The position numbers and the translations under genes are program-made. Positions 35,400 through 46,440 of a DNA stretch of 64,000 nucleotides are shown here, one piece after another (position 1 is the first letter of the stretch; every line of letters begins with the position of its first letter). The notes under the pieces are model-generated. The model worked only from the letters and a program-made list of their open reading frames with translations. It had not been told where the DNA came from and did no database searches. The DNA comes from Gordius sp. MW1 (Eukaryota; Nematomorpha; Gordioida; Gordea; Gordiidae), in assembly GCA_964036665.1 (NCBI GenBank), contig OZ038530.1, positions 13,239,001 through 13,303,000 of the forward strand. The letters are read 5' to 3'.

Positions 35400-36270
35400 G
35401 ATAGAACTAACGATTGTCCAAACATTCTCTAATTTTTAATATCGATATCTTCATCCATTCACTTAAACTTTTTGAATTAAAATTTAATTTTAAACCCTTA
35501 AAAATGTTGACCGTTAAAAAGTCAAAGGCAAATCCAATTTTATTCTTATCTTTAAATATATTTTTGATGAAAAGCTGATTTTCCCTTCTTAAGCGTGACT
35601 AAGATAAAAAGAAAAGTAATCATAATTTCATTAAGAATTGCAGCCTAACCTCTAGTGTTAAAATACATAAATATAAAGTTATTAGTATACAAGGTTAATA
35701 TTTTCCTAAAGTGTTGGTTTTATATGATCATACTAAGTTTTAACATGGTTTTAATATTCTTTTTTGAATAAACAGCTTAAATTCTACAATTGAGAATTGT
35801 ACTACTTAAAGTCATAAATGTTATACAAATTGTGGATATTTTATTACCTATTTATTGACCTTAATTGGTATATCTGTCTATTGACCCGACACGTATAATC
35901 ACCATAATTTAACAGGTATTAATTGTTTTGAATTGCGATTTAATATTTTGTACATTTATTTTTTAAATTTTTGTAAATTTACGCTAAACATTACATTTGC
36001 CTCCAAAACTTTTTATTTTGCAGCCCACGATAGGCGGAATGGTGAAAGATTACCAATTATTTCAATGTGCATCTGTTTTAACATCAACAAAATTTAAAAG
36101 TATTGTCAAAAATCGTACTTATTTTAAAGGAATATCAGAACAAAACATTTATAAATAATTTTATATTTTAAGTTATCGGGAAAAAATTATAACCCCGCTA
36201 ATATTTTCTTTTTTCCCCCTGTTTTTTATAATAAATTTGCAACGGCTTAAATTTTAGAAAGGAAAACTTA
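35400..36270. other. AT-rich intergenic DNA
   Basis: No gene, terminal repeat or RNA was recognised between the MITE and the composite repeat. Confidence 0.6.
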
Positions 36271-36480
36271 AACTCGGGCCTTCGGCTCTCGTGGGAAGGG
36301 GGAGGGGGGAAGGGGAGGGGGAACGAAACTCATCTATACTCCGTATAAACGTAGCATATTTGCTATGTAATTTATGGGCGAGAAAGGTGGGAAGGGGCGA
36401 GAATGCCTATAGGGGGATATTAAATGCAAAATGATTAGTTAATTATTTATACAAATATTCCATTTAATTAAAAAAAATTT

Positions 36481-36540
36481 GCCCTCTCCGGGATTCGAAC
36501 CCACATTAATAGGCATAGGCTTTTGTAGGGGCACAGGGAA
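36481..36540 (-). repeat. tRNA 3'-half-like relic
   Basis: On the minus strand GTGGGTTCGAATCCCGGAGA is a T-arm with a perfect B-box form, followed by an acceptor-like GGGC and then a T-run. There is no D-arm or anticodon arm, so it is not a functional tRNA. The same block occurs at 46,690 and 47,481. Confidence 0.55.
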
Positions 36541-36753
36541 CTATATAAGTAGAGGCATAAGCCCTTGTAGGGAAGGGCATAGGGTAATTATCAATGTTAA
36601 CCAATTCCAAAACGAAAACTAAAATTTCGATCACAATTTGGCCAATGGTCATTTTTTTCATTGGTAAGTAGCCAGCGGAAGGTCAAAAAGTCATATTATC
36701 AATGGTATTAACAAGAACAATAAATATTAAAATTTAATTTAAAAAAAAATCAT

Positions 36754-36823
36754 CTCCTCCCGAGATTGAACTCGAACCTTATGTTTACAAACCGTGCTCT
36801 ATAAACACTCACACCATGCTGGC
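36754..36823 (-). repeat. tRNA-derived sequence, Thr(UGU)-like
   Basis: On the minus strand: GCCAGCATGGTGTGAGTG (A-box-like), GTTTGTAAAC (anticodon loop with TGT), then GGTTCGAGTTCAATCTC (B-box-like). The acceptor ends do not pair, so this is a pseudo-tRNA or SINE head. Confidence 0.5.
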
Positions 36824-37180
36824 ATTTAAATGGTAGAAGTTTTTATGTTATTTATATAGATAATGAAATAAAAAAGCAGTGTACATAGGCCACATTGAAT
36901 ACAAGCTTATTCTTATATCCACTGATGGCGAGAACACCGGCGCTGCCATATAATAAAGAGATGGTTTTAAAAAATTAATTATTCGGTATTTTAAATCTTA
37001 ATGTTATATATATAGAAGAACTAAATACAACGTTTTATTTATGTTATCGTAATTATAATCATGAAACGATGTATAGAAAATCAATATATTTCATTGGTCA
37101 GTAGCCAGCGGACGGTCAAAAAGTCATATTATCAATGTTATTAACAAGAACAAAATATTAATTTGCATAGCAATTAATTC

Positions 37181-37246
37181 GTCCTCTCCGGGGATTGAAC
37201 TCTAGACCTCCAGGTCACAAAGCTGGTGCCAATAACTTGGTAGACA
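37181..37246 (-). repeat. tRNA-derived sequence
   Basis: On the minus strand an anticodon-arm-like CCAGCTTTGTGACCTGG is followed by GAGTTCAATCCCCGGAGAGG. The acceptor stem is lacking. Relic. Confidence 0.45.
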
Positions 37247-37383
37247 TCAACGGACAACAAAAAACGAGCCCATAAATTGCATAGCAATTAATATTTTGTA
37301 AACTCTATTTTTAATATTTATACTAATATATCTAATGTGAAAATGGTATTTAGTTCGTTAAATGATTTGCATATGTCTTAAAC

Positions 37384-37520
37384 ATGGGCGTAGCCAGGGG
37401 GGACGAGCTACGCCCATGGTGTTAAAGGTTAATAAAAAAAATTAATAAATTTATGGTTAAAAATAAAAAATGTCATTTGCCCAAATCATTATTGCCCCCC
37501 TTTAATTCCAATCCTGTATG
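37384..37520. mobile_element. CATGGGCGTAGCC-type MITE, rearranged
   Basis: CATGGGCGTAGCCAGGGGGG is followed after a few bases by its inverse GAGCTACGCCCATGG, then by the family's usual right half (CAAATCATTATTGCCCCCC). The G-rich middle has been lost or displaced. Confidence 0.65.
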
Positions 37521-37701
37521 CTTTTGTTCGCTCAAATGTCCATTTCAACGATTTATAACTTTATAATTGAATCCGCATTCAATACATTAAATTAGTATTA
37601 TAACAACGTAAGTCGTAGAGGTTGCTGCTGTTAATGTTAAATGTATTTAACAAAAATATTGTTATTAAATTTAAAAGAAGATTTAACTATATATAGTAAA
37701 A

Positions 37702-37870
37702 CATGGGCGTAGCCAAGGGGGGGGGGCAGAGAGGGGCGGCTGCCCCCCTCTGAATCCAAAAATTTGTTGAAATTTATTGAAACTAGGGCTAAAATTTCAA
37801 AAAATGATCAATTTGCTCCTCCCTAAATCATTATTGCCCCCCTCTAATCCCAATGCTGGCTGCGCCCATG
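37702..37870. mobile_element. CATGGGCGTAGCC-type hAT MITE with exact TSD
   Basis: 169 bp. TIRs CATGGGCGTAGCCA and GGCTGCGCCCATG. TAGTAAAA is duplicated on each side (37,694-37,701 and 37,871-37,878). This copy fixes the family as hAT-type by its 8-bp duplication. Confidence 0.92.
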
Positions 37871-38734
37871 TAGTAAAAATGGTAGGAGCAAAAAATTAGT
37901 AGTCAATCGCGAAAAGGCAATATATATGGAACACCTCGAACACCTTACTAGATAAATTAAGGCAAAGGAAATAGGGCATTGGTATGGTATTAAATGTTTT
38001 ATCGTAAATATCCAATATTACAGCTCCTTGAGGGAATAACATATTATGTGATTGTTTCTCCCATATGGGGAATTTCAGTTTTTCTTACAAATCATCTAGC
38101 ATTTAGATTAAAAATATTTAAATGTGATTTTTTCTAAAATGGGAGATATAGTTTTAATTAAAGTTAATTATCATGATTTAAATTATTAAAATGTTTGCTT
38201 AAAACTTTTTAAATCTAACTTTCCCTGCTAGCTATTGATTAACGCACTAGGCGCCATAAATGTAAAAATCATTTAGGTCAGGGAATTAAAGGTTTCTTTA
38301 GTGCAGAATTTTGAATGCAGAAACGTGAGATCATGATAACACAAATGCAGGCTATCAAAAAACTGTTAAATGGTGGTTATATAATAGATAGACTTAGGGG
38401 ATAAAATTCATGGTAATGAAAAAGGTGGAGTGCAATGATAAGACTTTAAAATTTAACTATAATCCAAAAGTTATAAGAATTTTTTATAATTTGAGGGAAG
38501 GGGCCCTTAAAGGGGGATATTGTCACACAAAGACACAATTATTCCCCAAATCTTAAAGAAAATTTTTTAAAATTAAAACATTTTAATGTATTGCATAATG
38601 ACAAAGACAACGCGTATAGATTAATTCAGAGTAATTATCAAGTGTATAGTTAGAATTTGGATTAAAGGGGGGGGGCGAAAAAAATAGATTGCAACAATTT
38701 TTTTGAATATTATTACGATTAATGCTCTGGCCTC

Positions 38735-38837
38735 AACCAGAGACCTGCAGGGGTGGCCCAAGGCCCGGACCAACCCGGCCCTTAGATATCATAGGCTTCA
38801 AATCCAGGCCGGACCATTATTTTTAAAATAGGCCCGG
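38735..38837. mobile_element. GC-rich repeat end interrupted by the Ginger insertion
   Basis: GCAGGGGTGGCCCAAGGCCC, then CCAACCCGGCCC and GGCCGGACC: hAT-like GC-rich terminal sequence. It is cut at CCGG (38,834). Across the insertion, GGCCCGGTCCAGC would be restored from 38,831-38,837 and 45,565-45,570. Confidence 0.45.
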
Positions 38838-39059
38838 TGTAGCGTATGAGACGACGTAGCGTTTAAAATCGCGTAATCGTCAATCACGCCTCCACATTCG
38901 TTGAAAACACGAAAAAAGTACTTGTTTTGTCAATCACGTGATTTTTTTGAGTAACATGATTGGTTCAAATTTCGGAAAAACATACATTTTATTTTACGTA
39001 ATGACATTCATTTGAGATCACGTAATTTGCAAACTTTTTTACCAATATAATTTTGTATT

Positions 39060-39700
39060 CTATAATAAGTAAGTTCCTAAGATTATAAATATAAACTAAT
39101 GCAAAAGTTTGTTATTTACCTTTTTAGATGTATGCTTCTATAATTGTTAAAATTGTATTAAACTTTGTATTTTGTAATAAGTAAGTTCCTAAGATTATAA
39201 ATATAAGCTAATGCAAAAATTTGTTATTTACCTTTTTAGATGTATGCTTCTATAAATGTTGAAATTGTATTAAACTTTGTATTTTGTAATAAGTAAGTTC
39301 CTAAGCTTATAAATATAAGCTAATGCAAAAGTTTGTTATTTATCTTTTTAGATGTATGCCTTTATAATTGTTGAAATTTTAGTATTTTGTTATAAGTAAG
39401 TTACTAAGATTATAAATATAAGCTAATGCAAAAATTTGTTATTTACCTTTTTAGATGTATGCTTCTATAATTGTTGAAATTGTATTAAACTTTGTATTTT
39501 GTAATAAGTAAGTTCCTAAGATTATAAATATAAGCTAATGCAAAAGTTTGTTATTTATCTTTTTAGATGAATGCCTTTATAATTGTTGAAATTTTAGTAT
39601 TTTGTATTTTGTTATAAGTAAGTTACTAAGATTATAAATATAAGCTAATGCAAAAGTTTGTTATTTATCTTTTTAGATGTATGCCTTATAAGTCCCTAAT
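39060..39700 (+). repeat. Tandem repeat, about 112-bp unit, in the Ginger leader
   Basis: Six units start near 39,065, 39,178, 39,290, 39,394, 39,502 and 39,615. Each has TAAGTAAGTTCCTAAGATTA, TATAAGCTAATGCAAAA and CTTTTTAGATGTATGC. The last unit ends about 70 bp before the transposase ATG. Confidence 0.85.
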
Positions 39701-39759
39701 ATTATAAATATTAAACTACTTAATTTATACTTTGATTAATTTAGCATTTATTTAATAGA

Positions 39760-41134
39760 ATGGAGGAATATAGTTTTATTGAGATTATAAATTATATGAA
39801 AAATGGGACTATTTCAGCAAACCTTACCTATAGACAAAAATTCTATTTCCTTGAAAAGACAAAAAAATACAAATTAGAAGAAAATTTGTTGTATGTTAGG
39901 AGGGCAGCTACATTTTGTGGCCAAAAAAGAGGTATTAAATATGAAGCATATTTTATTTTGTTAGATAAGTGGTTTAGGGTTGTTACAGAACCCGAAGAAA
40001 AGAAACAATTACTTAGTTTGTATCACAATGGTACTGAGGGAACCATCGTAGGACAAAGCCTAGGGTCACATCTTGGCATCAATCGCACAAGGCCAAGATC
40101 ACTGAAAAGTATTAGTTTAATTGTTAGCAAATTAAATAATTTATTATAAATAGCTATTGGTGGCCACATTTATCTGAGGATGTGACAGCCTATATCAATG
40201 GTTGCAGTATGTGCCAAAAGCACTCTGGAAAAATTGATAAGGCTACCCCTCTCTTGCATCCTGTATCCATCCCTTCATCACCATGGCGACTTGTTGGGAT
40301 GGATTTATGCAACATGCGACCCAGTTCGGAAGGTTATTGCTGCTTTCTAGTAGTCATTGACTACTTTACAAAGCATGTAGTAGCTAGAGCATTGAAAAGC
40401 CATACAATGCAAGAGGTGGGGGATCACCTTATACAAATTTTTTTTGAATATGGGTTTCCCGAGGTATATTATAAAGCAAATATGATGTAATAATAAACCA
40501 TTTTTAATAGGCTGTAATCAATGACCAGGGTAGGGAATTTGTGAATTCTTTTACCCAGGAGATGTACACTATGGCAGGTGTACATCAGAGGATAACTACA
40601 GCTTATCATCCCCAGGCCAATGGTTTGGTCGAGCGGATGAACAGGACTATATTGACGAGTCTCATTAAAGTCCTGGACGGTAACTGTGAGCGTTGGGAGA
40701 GAGCGTTGCCTGGCGTGATCTAGGGATCAACGAAGATGGCACCTTTTTTCTTGATGTTTAATAGGTATTAACAAATCATGTCATAACACCAATTTTCTTT
40801 TTTATATCTATTAGATACGCCAGGCGAGTTTTAAAGAGCGACATGGAAATAGCTGCCGAGCCTAAAGAGGTTGCGGTAGAGGTCCCCTCTGAATCGGGTA
40901 TTAATGCTGACGCGGTAGCCTCAATGGCTCGTCAAGCATACAAATTTGCCAGTATGAATATCCTAAAGGCACAACAAGTGCAAAAAAAATCATACGAAAA
41001 AAGGCATAAAACGTCATATGCCTTTAAAAAAGGGGATGTTGTACTCGGTTACAACCTTAGAAGGGCCGATAGGAAGGGAGATAAAACGGCGCCTTCTTGG
41101 TTGGGGCCCTATAAAATAGTCGATAATTTCAAAG
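39760..41134 (+). pseudogene. Ginger integrase-like transposase, interrupted
   Basis: Starting at ATG 39,760 (MEEYSFIEIINYMKNG), the N-terminal zinc region has HLGINRT and CSMCQKH. The DDE core has VGMDLC (D), INDQGREF (D) and NGLVERMN (E). The end has APSWLGPYKIVDNF, the GPY motif. Three short GT-AG introns can be read: 40,109-40,153, 40,464-40,510 and 40,765-40,814 (45, 47 and 50 nt), giving ENYWWPHL, GFPEAVINDQ and FNRYARRVL across the joins. A 1-nt deletion near 40,090-40,100 and a stop (TAG after LPGVI) show decay. A fourth donor lies at 41,135. Confidence 0.85.
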
Positions 41135-41490
41135 GTATGAGATAAGTTATATTATTTATTATTATTAAGGTACATATTCACTTGAAAACATGTCAGGGCA
41201 AAGCTTAAAAAAAAATTCACGGGAGTTCTCTCAAGAAATTTAGACAAAATGGGGGTATTTAATATTATATATAAATTAATAAAATATAAAAGATTTGCCT
41301 AGTGACCTTTGGACCAAATCTGATTCTTTGATAAAAGGAACAGGTAGCTAAATGAACCTTTATAACGTTCAATAGATTATGTTTAATATTTATAAAACTT
41401 GTAACCCATTTTATTGTAGCCAAAAAAAGCCATCTAAGATGTGAATTTTATGTTGGATTTTTATACTACATCTTTTTATAAATTCTATAG

Positions 41491-41702
41491 GAGCCGAAAA
41501 TGATAGAAATATAGGGGAAATCGATAAGTTGACGCATGATGATGGTAAAAAAATATCTAAAATATAGGATATTATATTGCTTATTATATTATTATAAAAT
41601 TAAATATTTTATAGACGTAATTTACAAGTCGTCGATAGTGGAATTTAAGCTATCGTTTATTTTGCCAGACGTTTCCTGGAAAGAAAGGGCTATGGCTAGG
41701 TA
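41491..41702 (+). pseudogene. Ginger downstream small exons (inferred)
   Basis: From acceptor CTATAG| a phase-consistent exon reads GAENDRNIGEIDKLTHDD to a GTAAAA donor. A second from TTATAG| (41,614) reads DVIYKSSIVEFKLSFILPDV and SWKERAMAR to a GTAATT donor. They bridge the GPY module and the OTU domain. The content is not recognised; the model rests on open phase only. Confidence 0.5.
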
Positions 41703-41749
41703 ATTTAATGTATAACGGCGATTAAATTATTAATAATTATTTTTTAGAT

Positions 41750-42213
41750 TGGGTTATACATGCCCAATTGGCCATCAAACCTAACCTCCGAAGAAATTAG
41801 AACCAAATTTTGGGGTTTTTGAAGTCGAAGGCGACGGTAATTGTTTTTACCGTTGCATAAGCAAGGCAATCTATGATGATCCAAATCATCATTCATTAAT
41901 CCGCAATTATATTTGTAATTATTATTCTTCAGCTCCTCCACCTCCAGAGGTGAAGGCTATGGTCGCACCAGAGACTATAGCAGAATATATTATTTCTCAT
42001 AAATTAAATATTTTAAAAACTTGGTCTTCACATATCGATATTTTATTATTTTCTCATGCATTTTATATTTCAATTCATGTATATACTTGGCAGAGGCAAT
42101 TAAACAAATGGGTATGGTTTTCTTACCCTCATTGTTTTTCTCCAGATAATTACGCAATTTATTTACAACATAACATTAATCATTTCAACTTTATTTTCGA
42201 TTGTTGTTTATAA
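41750..42213 (+). pseudogene. OTU-family cysteine protease domain of the Ginger element
   Basis: The first frame reads MPNWPSNLTSEEIRTKFWGF, then a frameshift near 41,818 leads into FEVEGDGNCFYRCISKAIYD. DGNC is the OTU active-site motif with its aspartate and cysteine. Then comes HHSLIRNYICNYY and, at the C-terminal end, AIYLQHNINHFNFIF, where OTU domains carry the catalytic histidine in an H-[YF] context. OTU proteases cleave ubiquitin-type conjugates. Its job in a transposon is unknown; protecting the transposase or capsid-like partners from ubiquitination is speculation. Confidence 0.82.
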
Positions 42214-42484
42214 TGTTTTCTTGTTATGTTACGCGTTTTATTATCTATACGATTTTGTTTATAATTATTGTTATACGTTCTACAATAAAGTTTTTATATA
42301 TTACAAATAAATATAGTAGCAAATTTTTTTATTAGTAGATGATAATAACTTAAATTATAATTTAAAAGTTGATATATTTTATATAAATAACAAATATATT
42401 TAAAAAATATTAAAACAAAAAATATTAAAATTAAATATTTAATGAGCTTAATTTATATTATGTTAAACCTTTATTAAAAAATCT

Positions 42485-42595
42485 ATTTTTGATTGACATT
42501 TATACCAGCCTATAATAATCTTTTACCAGTTTGATTGACATTTATACCAGCCTATAATAATCTTTTACCAGCCTATAATAATCTTTGTTGCAATT
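42485..42595 (+). repeat. Short tandem repeat TTGATTGACATTTATACCAG
   Basis: TTGATTGACATTTATACCAG and CCTATAATAATCTTTTACCA alternate in tandem two to three times. TTGATTGACA (inverse TGTCAATCAA) also recurs in the subterminal parts of both Ginger units. Confidence 0.8.
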
Positions 42596-42674
42596 ATAGT
42601 GCAAAAATACATGATTGACGTGTTTAATTGACTTACGCTATATCTAACGATACGCGAATTGAACATTACACCGG

Positions 42675-45560
42675 TGTAATATTGGAGTCAGCGAACGTTG
42701 TAAAATAGCGAAGTCAAATGTCAATCAAGCGTCATATATTATTTAAAATTGTTTAAATAGTTCTTATTGGCGGATAAAAACGTCAATCATCAATAATATT
42801 ATGTTATTTAACATTACAATTTTAATCATATTATATATCATAAATAAATTAAGAACTTTGCCCCCCCCCTTATTTTTTACCCTCTTTATCACCAGGGAGG
42901 GTGTTTTGCCCCCGCCCCCCCCCCCGCTTATTTTTTATCCTCTTTCTCACCACAGGGGAGATGGGGGGAAGGGGGGGGGGGGTGTTTCCCCCCCCCCTTA
43001 TTTTTTACCCTCTTTCTCACCAGAGGGGAGGGGGGTTTTGTCCCCCCCCCTCTTATTTTTTATTCTCTTTCTCACCAGTTTTTTATCCTCTTTCTCACCA
43101 CAGGAGAGATGGGGGGGGGGGGGGTGTTTTGCCCCCCCCCTTATTTTTGACTCTCTTTCTTACCAGAAAGGAGGGGGGGTCTTTCCCCCCCCCCCATTTT
43201 TTATCCTATTTATTACCAGAGGGAAGGGGGGGGGGGTGTTTTGCACCCCTTATTTTTTATCCCTCTTTTTCACTGGTGCCCCCCCCTGGTAAGAAAAAGG
43301 GTAAAAAATAAAGGGGGGGGAGGCAAATCACCCCCTTCTCCTCTGGTGAGAAAAGGGATAAAAAATAGGGGGGGGGGGGGGCAAAACACCCCCCCCCCCC
43401 CATCTCCCCTCTGGTGAGAAAAAGGATAAAAAATAAGGGACCCCCCCCCCCGAGGAAAACTCTTCTCCCCCATCTCCCCTCTGGTGAGAAAAAGGATAAA
43501 AAATAAGGGAGGGGGGGGGCAAAACACTCCCCCCCATCTCCCTCCTGGTGAGAAAAAGGATAAAAAATAAGGGAGGGCTTTCTCACCAGGGGTGAGAAAG
43601 AGGGTAAAAAATAAGGTGGGGGGCAAATCACCCCCTCCCCTCTGGTGAGAAAAAGGGTAAAAAAAACTGGGGGGGGGGAAGCAAATCCCCCCTCCTCCCT
43701 GGTAAGAAAGAGGGTAAAAATAATGGGAGGGGGGCAAATCACCCCCCCCCCCTCCCTCTTGTAAGAAAGAGGGTAAAAAATAATGGGGTGGGGGGCAAAT
43801 CACCCTCTCCCCTCTGGTGAGAAAAAGGGGAAAAAATAATAGGGGGGGGGAGCAAATCCCCCCCTCCCCCCTGGTAAGAAAGAAAATAATGGGGGGGGGG
43901 GCAAATCACCCCCTCCCCTCTGAAAAAGGGTAAAAAATAATGGGGGGGGAAGCAAATCCCCCCCTCCCACCTGGTAAGAAAGAGGGTAAAAAATAAGGGG
44001 GGGGGGGCAAATAACCCCTACCCCCTGGTGAGAAAGAGGGTAAAAAATAATGGGGGGGGGGCAAATCACCCTCTCCCCTCTGGTGAGAAAAAGGGTAAAA
44101 AATAATGGGGGGGGGGGGGAAGCAAATCCCCCCCTACCCCCTGGTAAGAAAGAAAATAATGGGGGGGGGGGCAAATCACCCCCTCTCCTCTGGTGAGAAA
44201 AAGGGTAAAAAATAATGGGGGGGGGGGGAAGCAAATCCCCCCCTCCCACCTGGTAAGAAAGAGGGTAAAAAATAAGGGGGGGGGGCAAATAACCCCTACC
44301 CCCTGGTGAGAAAGAGGGTAAAAAATAATGGGGGGGGGCAAATCACCCTCTCCCCTCTGGTGAGAAAGAAAATCATGGGGGGGGGGCAAATCACCCCCTC
44401 CCCTCTGGTGAGAAAAAGGGTAAAAAATAATGGGGGGGGGGAAGCAAATCCCCCCTCCCCCCTGGTAAGAAAGAGGGTAAAAAATAAGGGGGAGGGGCAA
44501 ATCACCCCTACCCTTTGGTGAGAAAGAGGGTAAAAAATAGTGGGGGGGGGGGCAAATTACCCCTTTCCCCCCTGGTGAGAAAGAGGGTAAAAAATAAGGG
44601 GGGGGGCAAATCACCCTCTCCCCTCTGGTGAGAAAAAGGGTAAAAAAGGGGGGGGAAGCAAATCCCCCCTTCCCCCTGGTAAGAAAGAAAATAATGGGGG
44701 GGGGGGGGCAAATCACCCCCTCTCCTTTGGTGAGAAAAAGGGTAAAAAATAATGGGGGGGGAAGCAAATCCCCCCCTCCCCCCTGGTAAGAAAGAGGGTA
44801 AAAAATAATGGGGGGGGGGGCAAATCACCCTCTCCCCTCTGGTGAGAAAAAGGGTAAAAAATAATGGGGGGGGAGCAAATTCGCCCCTCCCCCCTGGTAA
44901 GAAAGAAAATAATGGGGGGGGGGTGGCAAATCACCCCCTCCCCTCTGGTGAGAAAAAGGGTAAAAAATAAGGGGGGGGAAGCAAATCCCCCCTCCCCCCT
45001 GGTAAGAAAGAGAGTAAAAAATAAGGGGGGGGCAAATCACCCCTACCCTTTGGTGAGAAAGAGGGTAAAAAATAGTGGGGGGGGGGGCAAATTACCCCTT
45101 TCCCCCCTGTTGAGAAAGAGGGTAAAAAATAAGGGGGGGGGGGCAAATCACCCCCCTCCCCCCTGGTGAAAAAAAGGGTACAAATAAGGGGGGGGGGCAA
45201 ATCACCCCCCCCCCTCCCTCCTGGTGAGAAAGAGGGTAAAAAATAATATTATTCTATTTAATTAACTTAATATTTAATTCAACACAATTAGCATCTACCT
45301 TGCAAAATGTTATTAAGATGAATATAATTTATCTATCTCTAATTCAAATATGGGATAATTGACGTTCAAATTTAAAAACGCTATGGTTTAACAATGGGAT
45401 CGTCAAAAGTAACAATGCATTTTCCCAATCCCCACCCAATCCCCTGCTAGTAAAAAAAGACGTGATAAACGTCAAAACTCATTATTTCGTGTTTTTAACC
45501 AATAGCAATTCGTATTTGATGTTCGCTATTTTACAACCTTCGACATTTCTGTACGCTACA
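42675..45560. mobile_element. Non-autonomous Ginger-like element holding a G-rich minisatellite
   Basis: The left end TGTAATATTGGAGTCAGCGA continues ACGTTGTAAAATAGCGAA. The inverse right end is TGTAGCGTACAGAAATGTCG, AAGGTTGTAAAATAGCGAAC. The shared GTTGTAAAATAGCGAA, TATTGG and TAAAAAC blocks give imperfect TIRs of about 110 bp. CCGG flanks both ends (42,671-42,674 and 45,561-45,564). Over 80% of the element is the minisatellite. Confidence 0.72.
42859..45246. repeat. Inverted G/C-run minisatellite, about 57-bp unit
   Basis: The unit on the right arm is GGTGAGAAAAAGGGTAAAAA, AT, a G-run of 7-13, GCAAATCACCCCCTCCCCTC. About 35 units lie in 43,270-45,246. In 42,859-43,265 seven or eight units have the opposite orientation (TTATTTTTTACCCTCTTTCT, CACC). 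The two arms meet near 43,265-43,285. Higher-order alternation of GTGAG/GTAAG and of 'AGCAAATCCCC' variants is visible. Open frames rich in Pro, Phe and Gly are by-products of the repeat. Confidence 0.95.
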
Positions 45561-45564
45561 CCGG

Positions 45565-46440
45565 TCCAGCATAATTGAGAAGCAAGTAGGCTTTGATTCT
45601 GTTAAAAACAATATATCAACATTCATTCTTTCCCCGCTATTTTCCATCTACCACCATAGTGTTGAATAAACCAAAAAAAAGAAACCTTCTTCCTATAGCT
45701 AAAAGGATTCAAAGAAAATTATATACGAATACATTCTATTCATTTGTGTTTTTAACCAAGATGGAATAATCGTCTAAAAAATGCATGAAACATTCATAAA
45801 TATTATTGAACTTAAAAGTGTACTTTTAGGCTCGACACTTATTTTCAAGGACCATAAGGTTAACAAGTTGTTAAGGCTCTAATCAAAGGTTTCTGGGATT
45901 GCCAGTGATGGGGTAGAAGGAGACTGCTTCTGCATTTGGTGGTTTTCTATTATTTATACCACGAATAAAAACAAATTCAAAAGCATCGTTTCTAAATGTT
46001 TAAAATTTTTACGGCCTAAGTTGTTTTTAGTCATTTATTAAAAAATATCAAATTTCTTATGCCCCCAATTTCAAGGCATTAAAATGTTAAACCCGATTGA
46101 GTTAGAAAAATTGTCAAAAATTAAAATTTTGTTTCTGAAGTTTATATATTAAAAATAAATTGGTGATATTGCCAACGCTTGTTCAGTTGAAGATAAATAC
46201 GTAATACTTTAATAGCTCTTTTTACTTTTATATTTTTATTTATGCGTTAAATTATTAATTAAATATTTGTAATAAAAACATGTTTTATTAGGATTATTAG
46301 ATTTCTATAATCATTAAAATTACGAGCCAGGCCCTATATATGTAAAAATTTGGGAGCCCTAGCCGGGCTTAAAATTATTTTATTTAAAATTTCGGGCCCG
46401 TATTAAATTATAATATTGAAATTAAAAGTTATATCATAAA
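45565..46440. other. AT-rich DNA, nothing recognised
   Basis: No ORF, TIR or RNA was seen. A GGGCCCG-rich stretch near 46,325-46,400 may be an old hAT end. Confidence 0.5.

Larger units (their letters stand above)
36271..37295 (+). mobile_element. Composite TTGCTATGCAA element, copy 2 (short form)
   Basis: Starts AACTCGGGCCTTCGGCTCTC and ends AACGAGCCCATAAATTGCAT plus AGCAATTAA. It has a single GGCCAATGGTCATTTTTTTC unit and several tRNA-like B-box relics. The stem of the TTCG hairpin has one changed base here. Confidence 0.75.
38838..42670 (+). mobile_element. Ginger-type DNA transposon carrying integrase and OTU protease
   Basis: The left end TGTAGCGTATGAGACGACG follows CCGG (38,834-38,837). 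A candidate right end ...GAACATTACA (inverse TGTAATGTTC) is followed by CCGG (42,671-42,674). The coding part (39,760-42,213) is a gypsy-type integrase with GPY motif, short introns and a downstream OTU domain; there is no RT, protease or LTR. A DNA transposon with gypsy-like integrase, TGT-start TIR and CCGG target duplications fits the Ginger1 group as I know it. The alternative is that 38,838-45,560 is one element, because its outermost TIRs (TGTAGCGTA both ends) match best. Confidence 0.75.

Noticed and set aside
36754-37246. Functional tRNA genes
   Set aside because: A- and B-box-like words are present, but acceptor stems do not pair and arms are missing.
42800-45200. Long Pro/Phe/Gly-rich ORFs on both strands (60-230 codons)
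   Set aside because: They are translations of the G/C-run minisatellite in several frames, with no start context or non-repeat domain.
42859-45246. CRISPR-like alternation of similar units
   Set aside because: There is no distinction between constant repeats and unique spacers; whole units vary together, as in a minisatellite.
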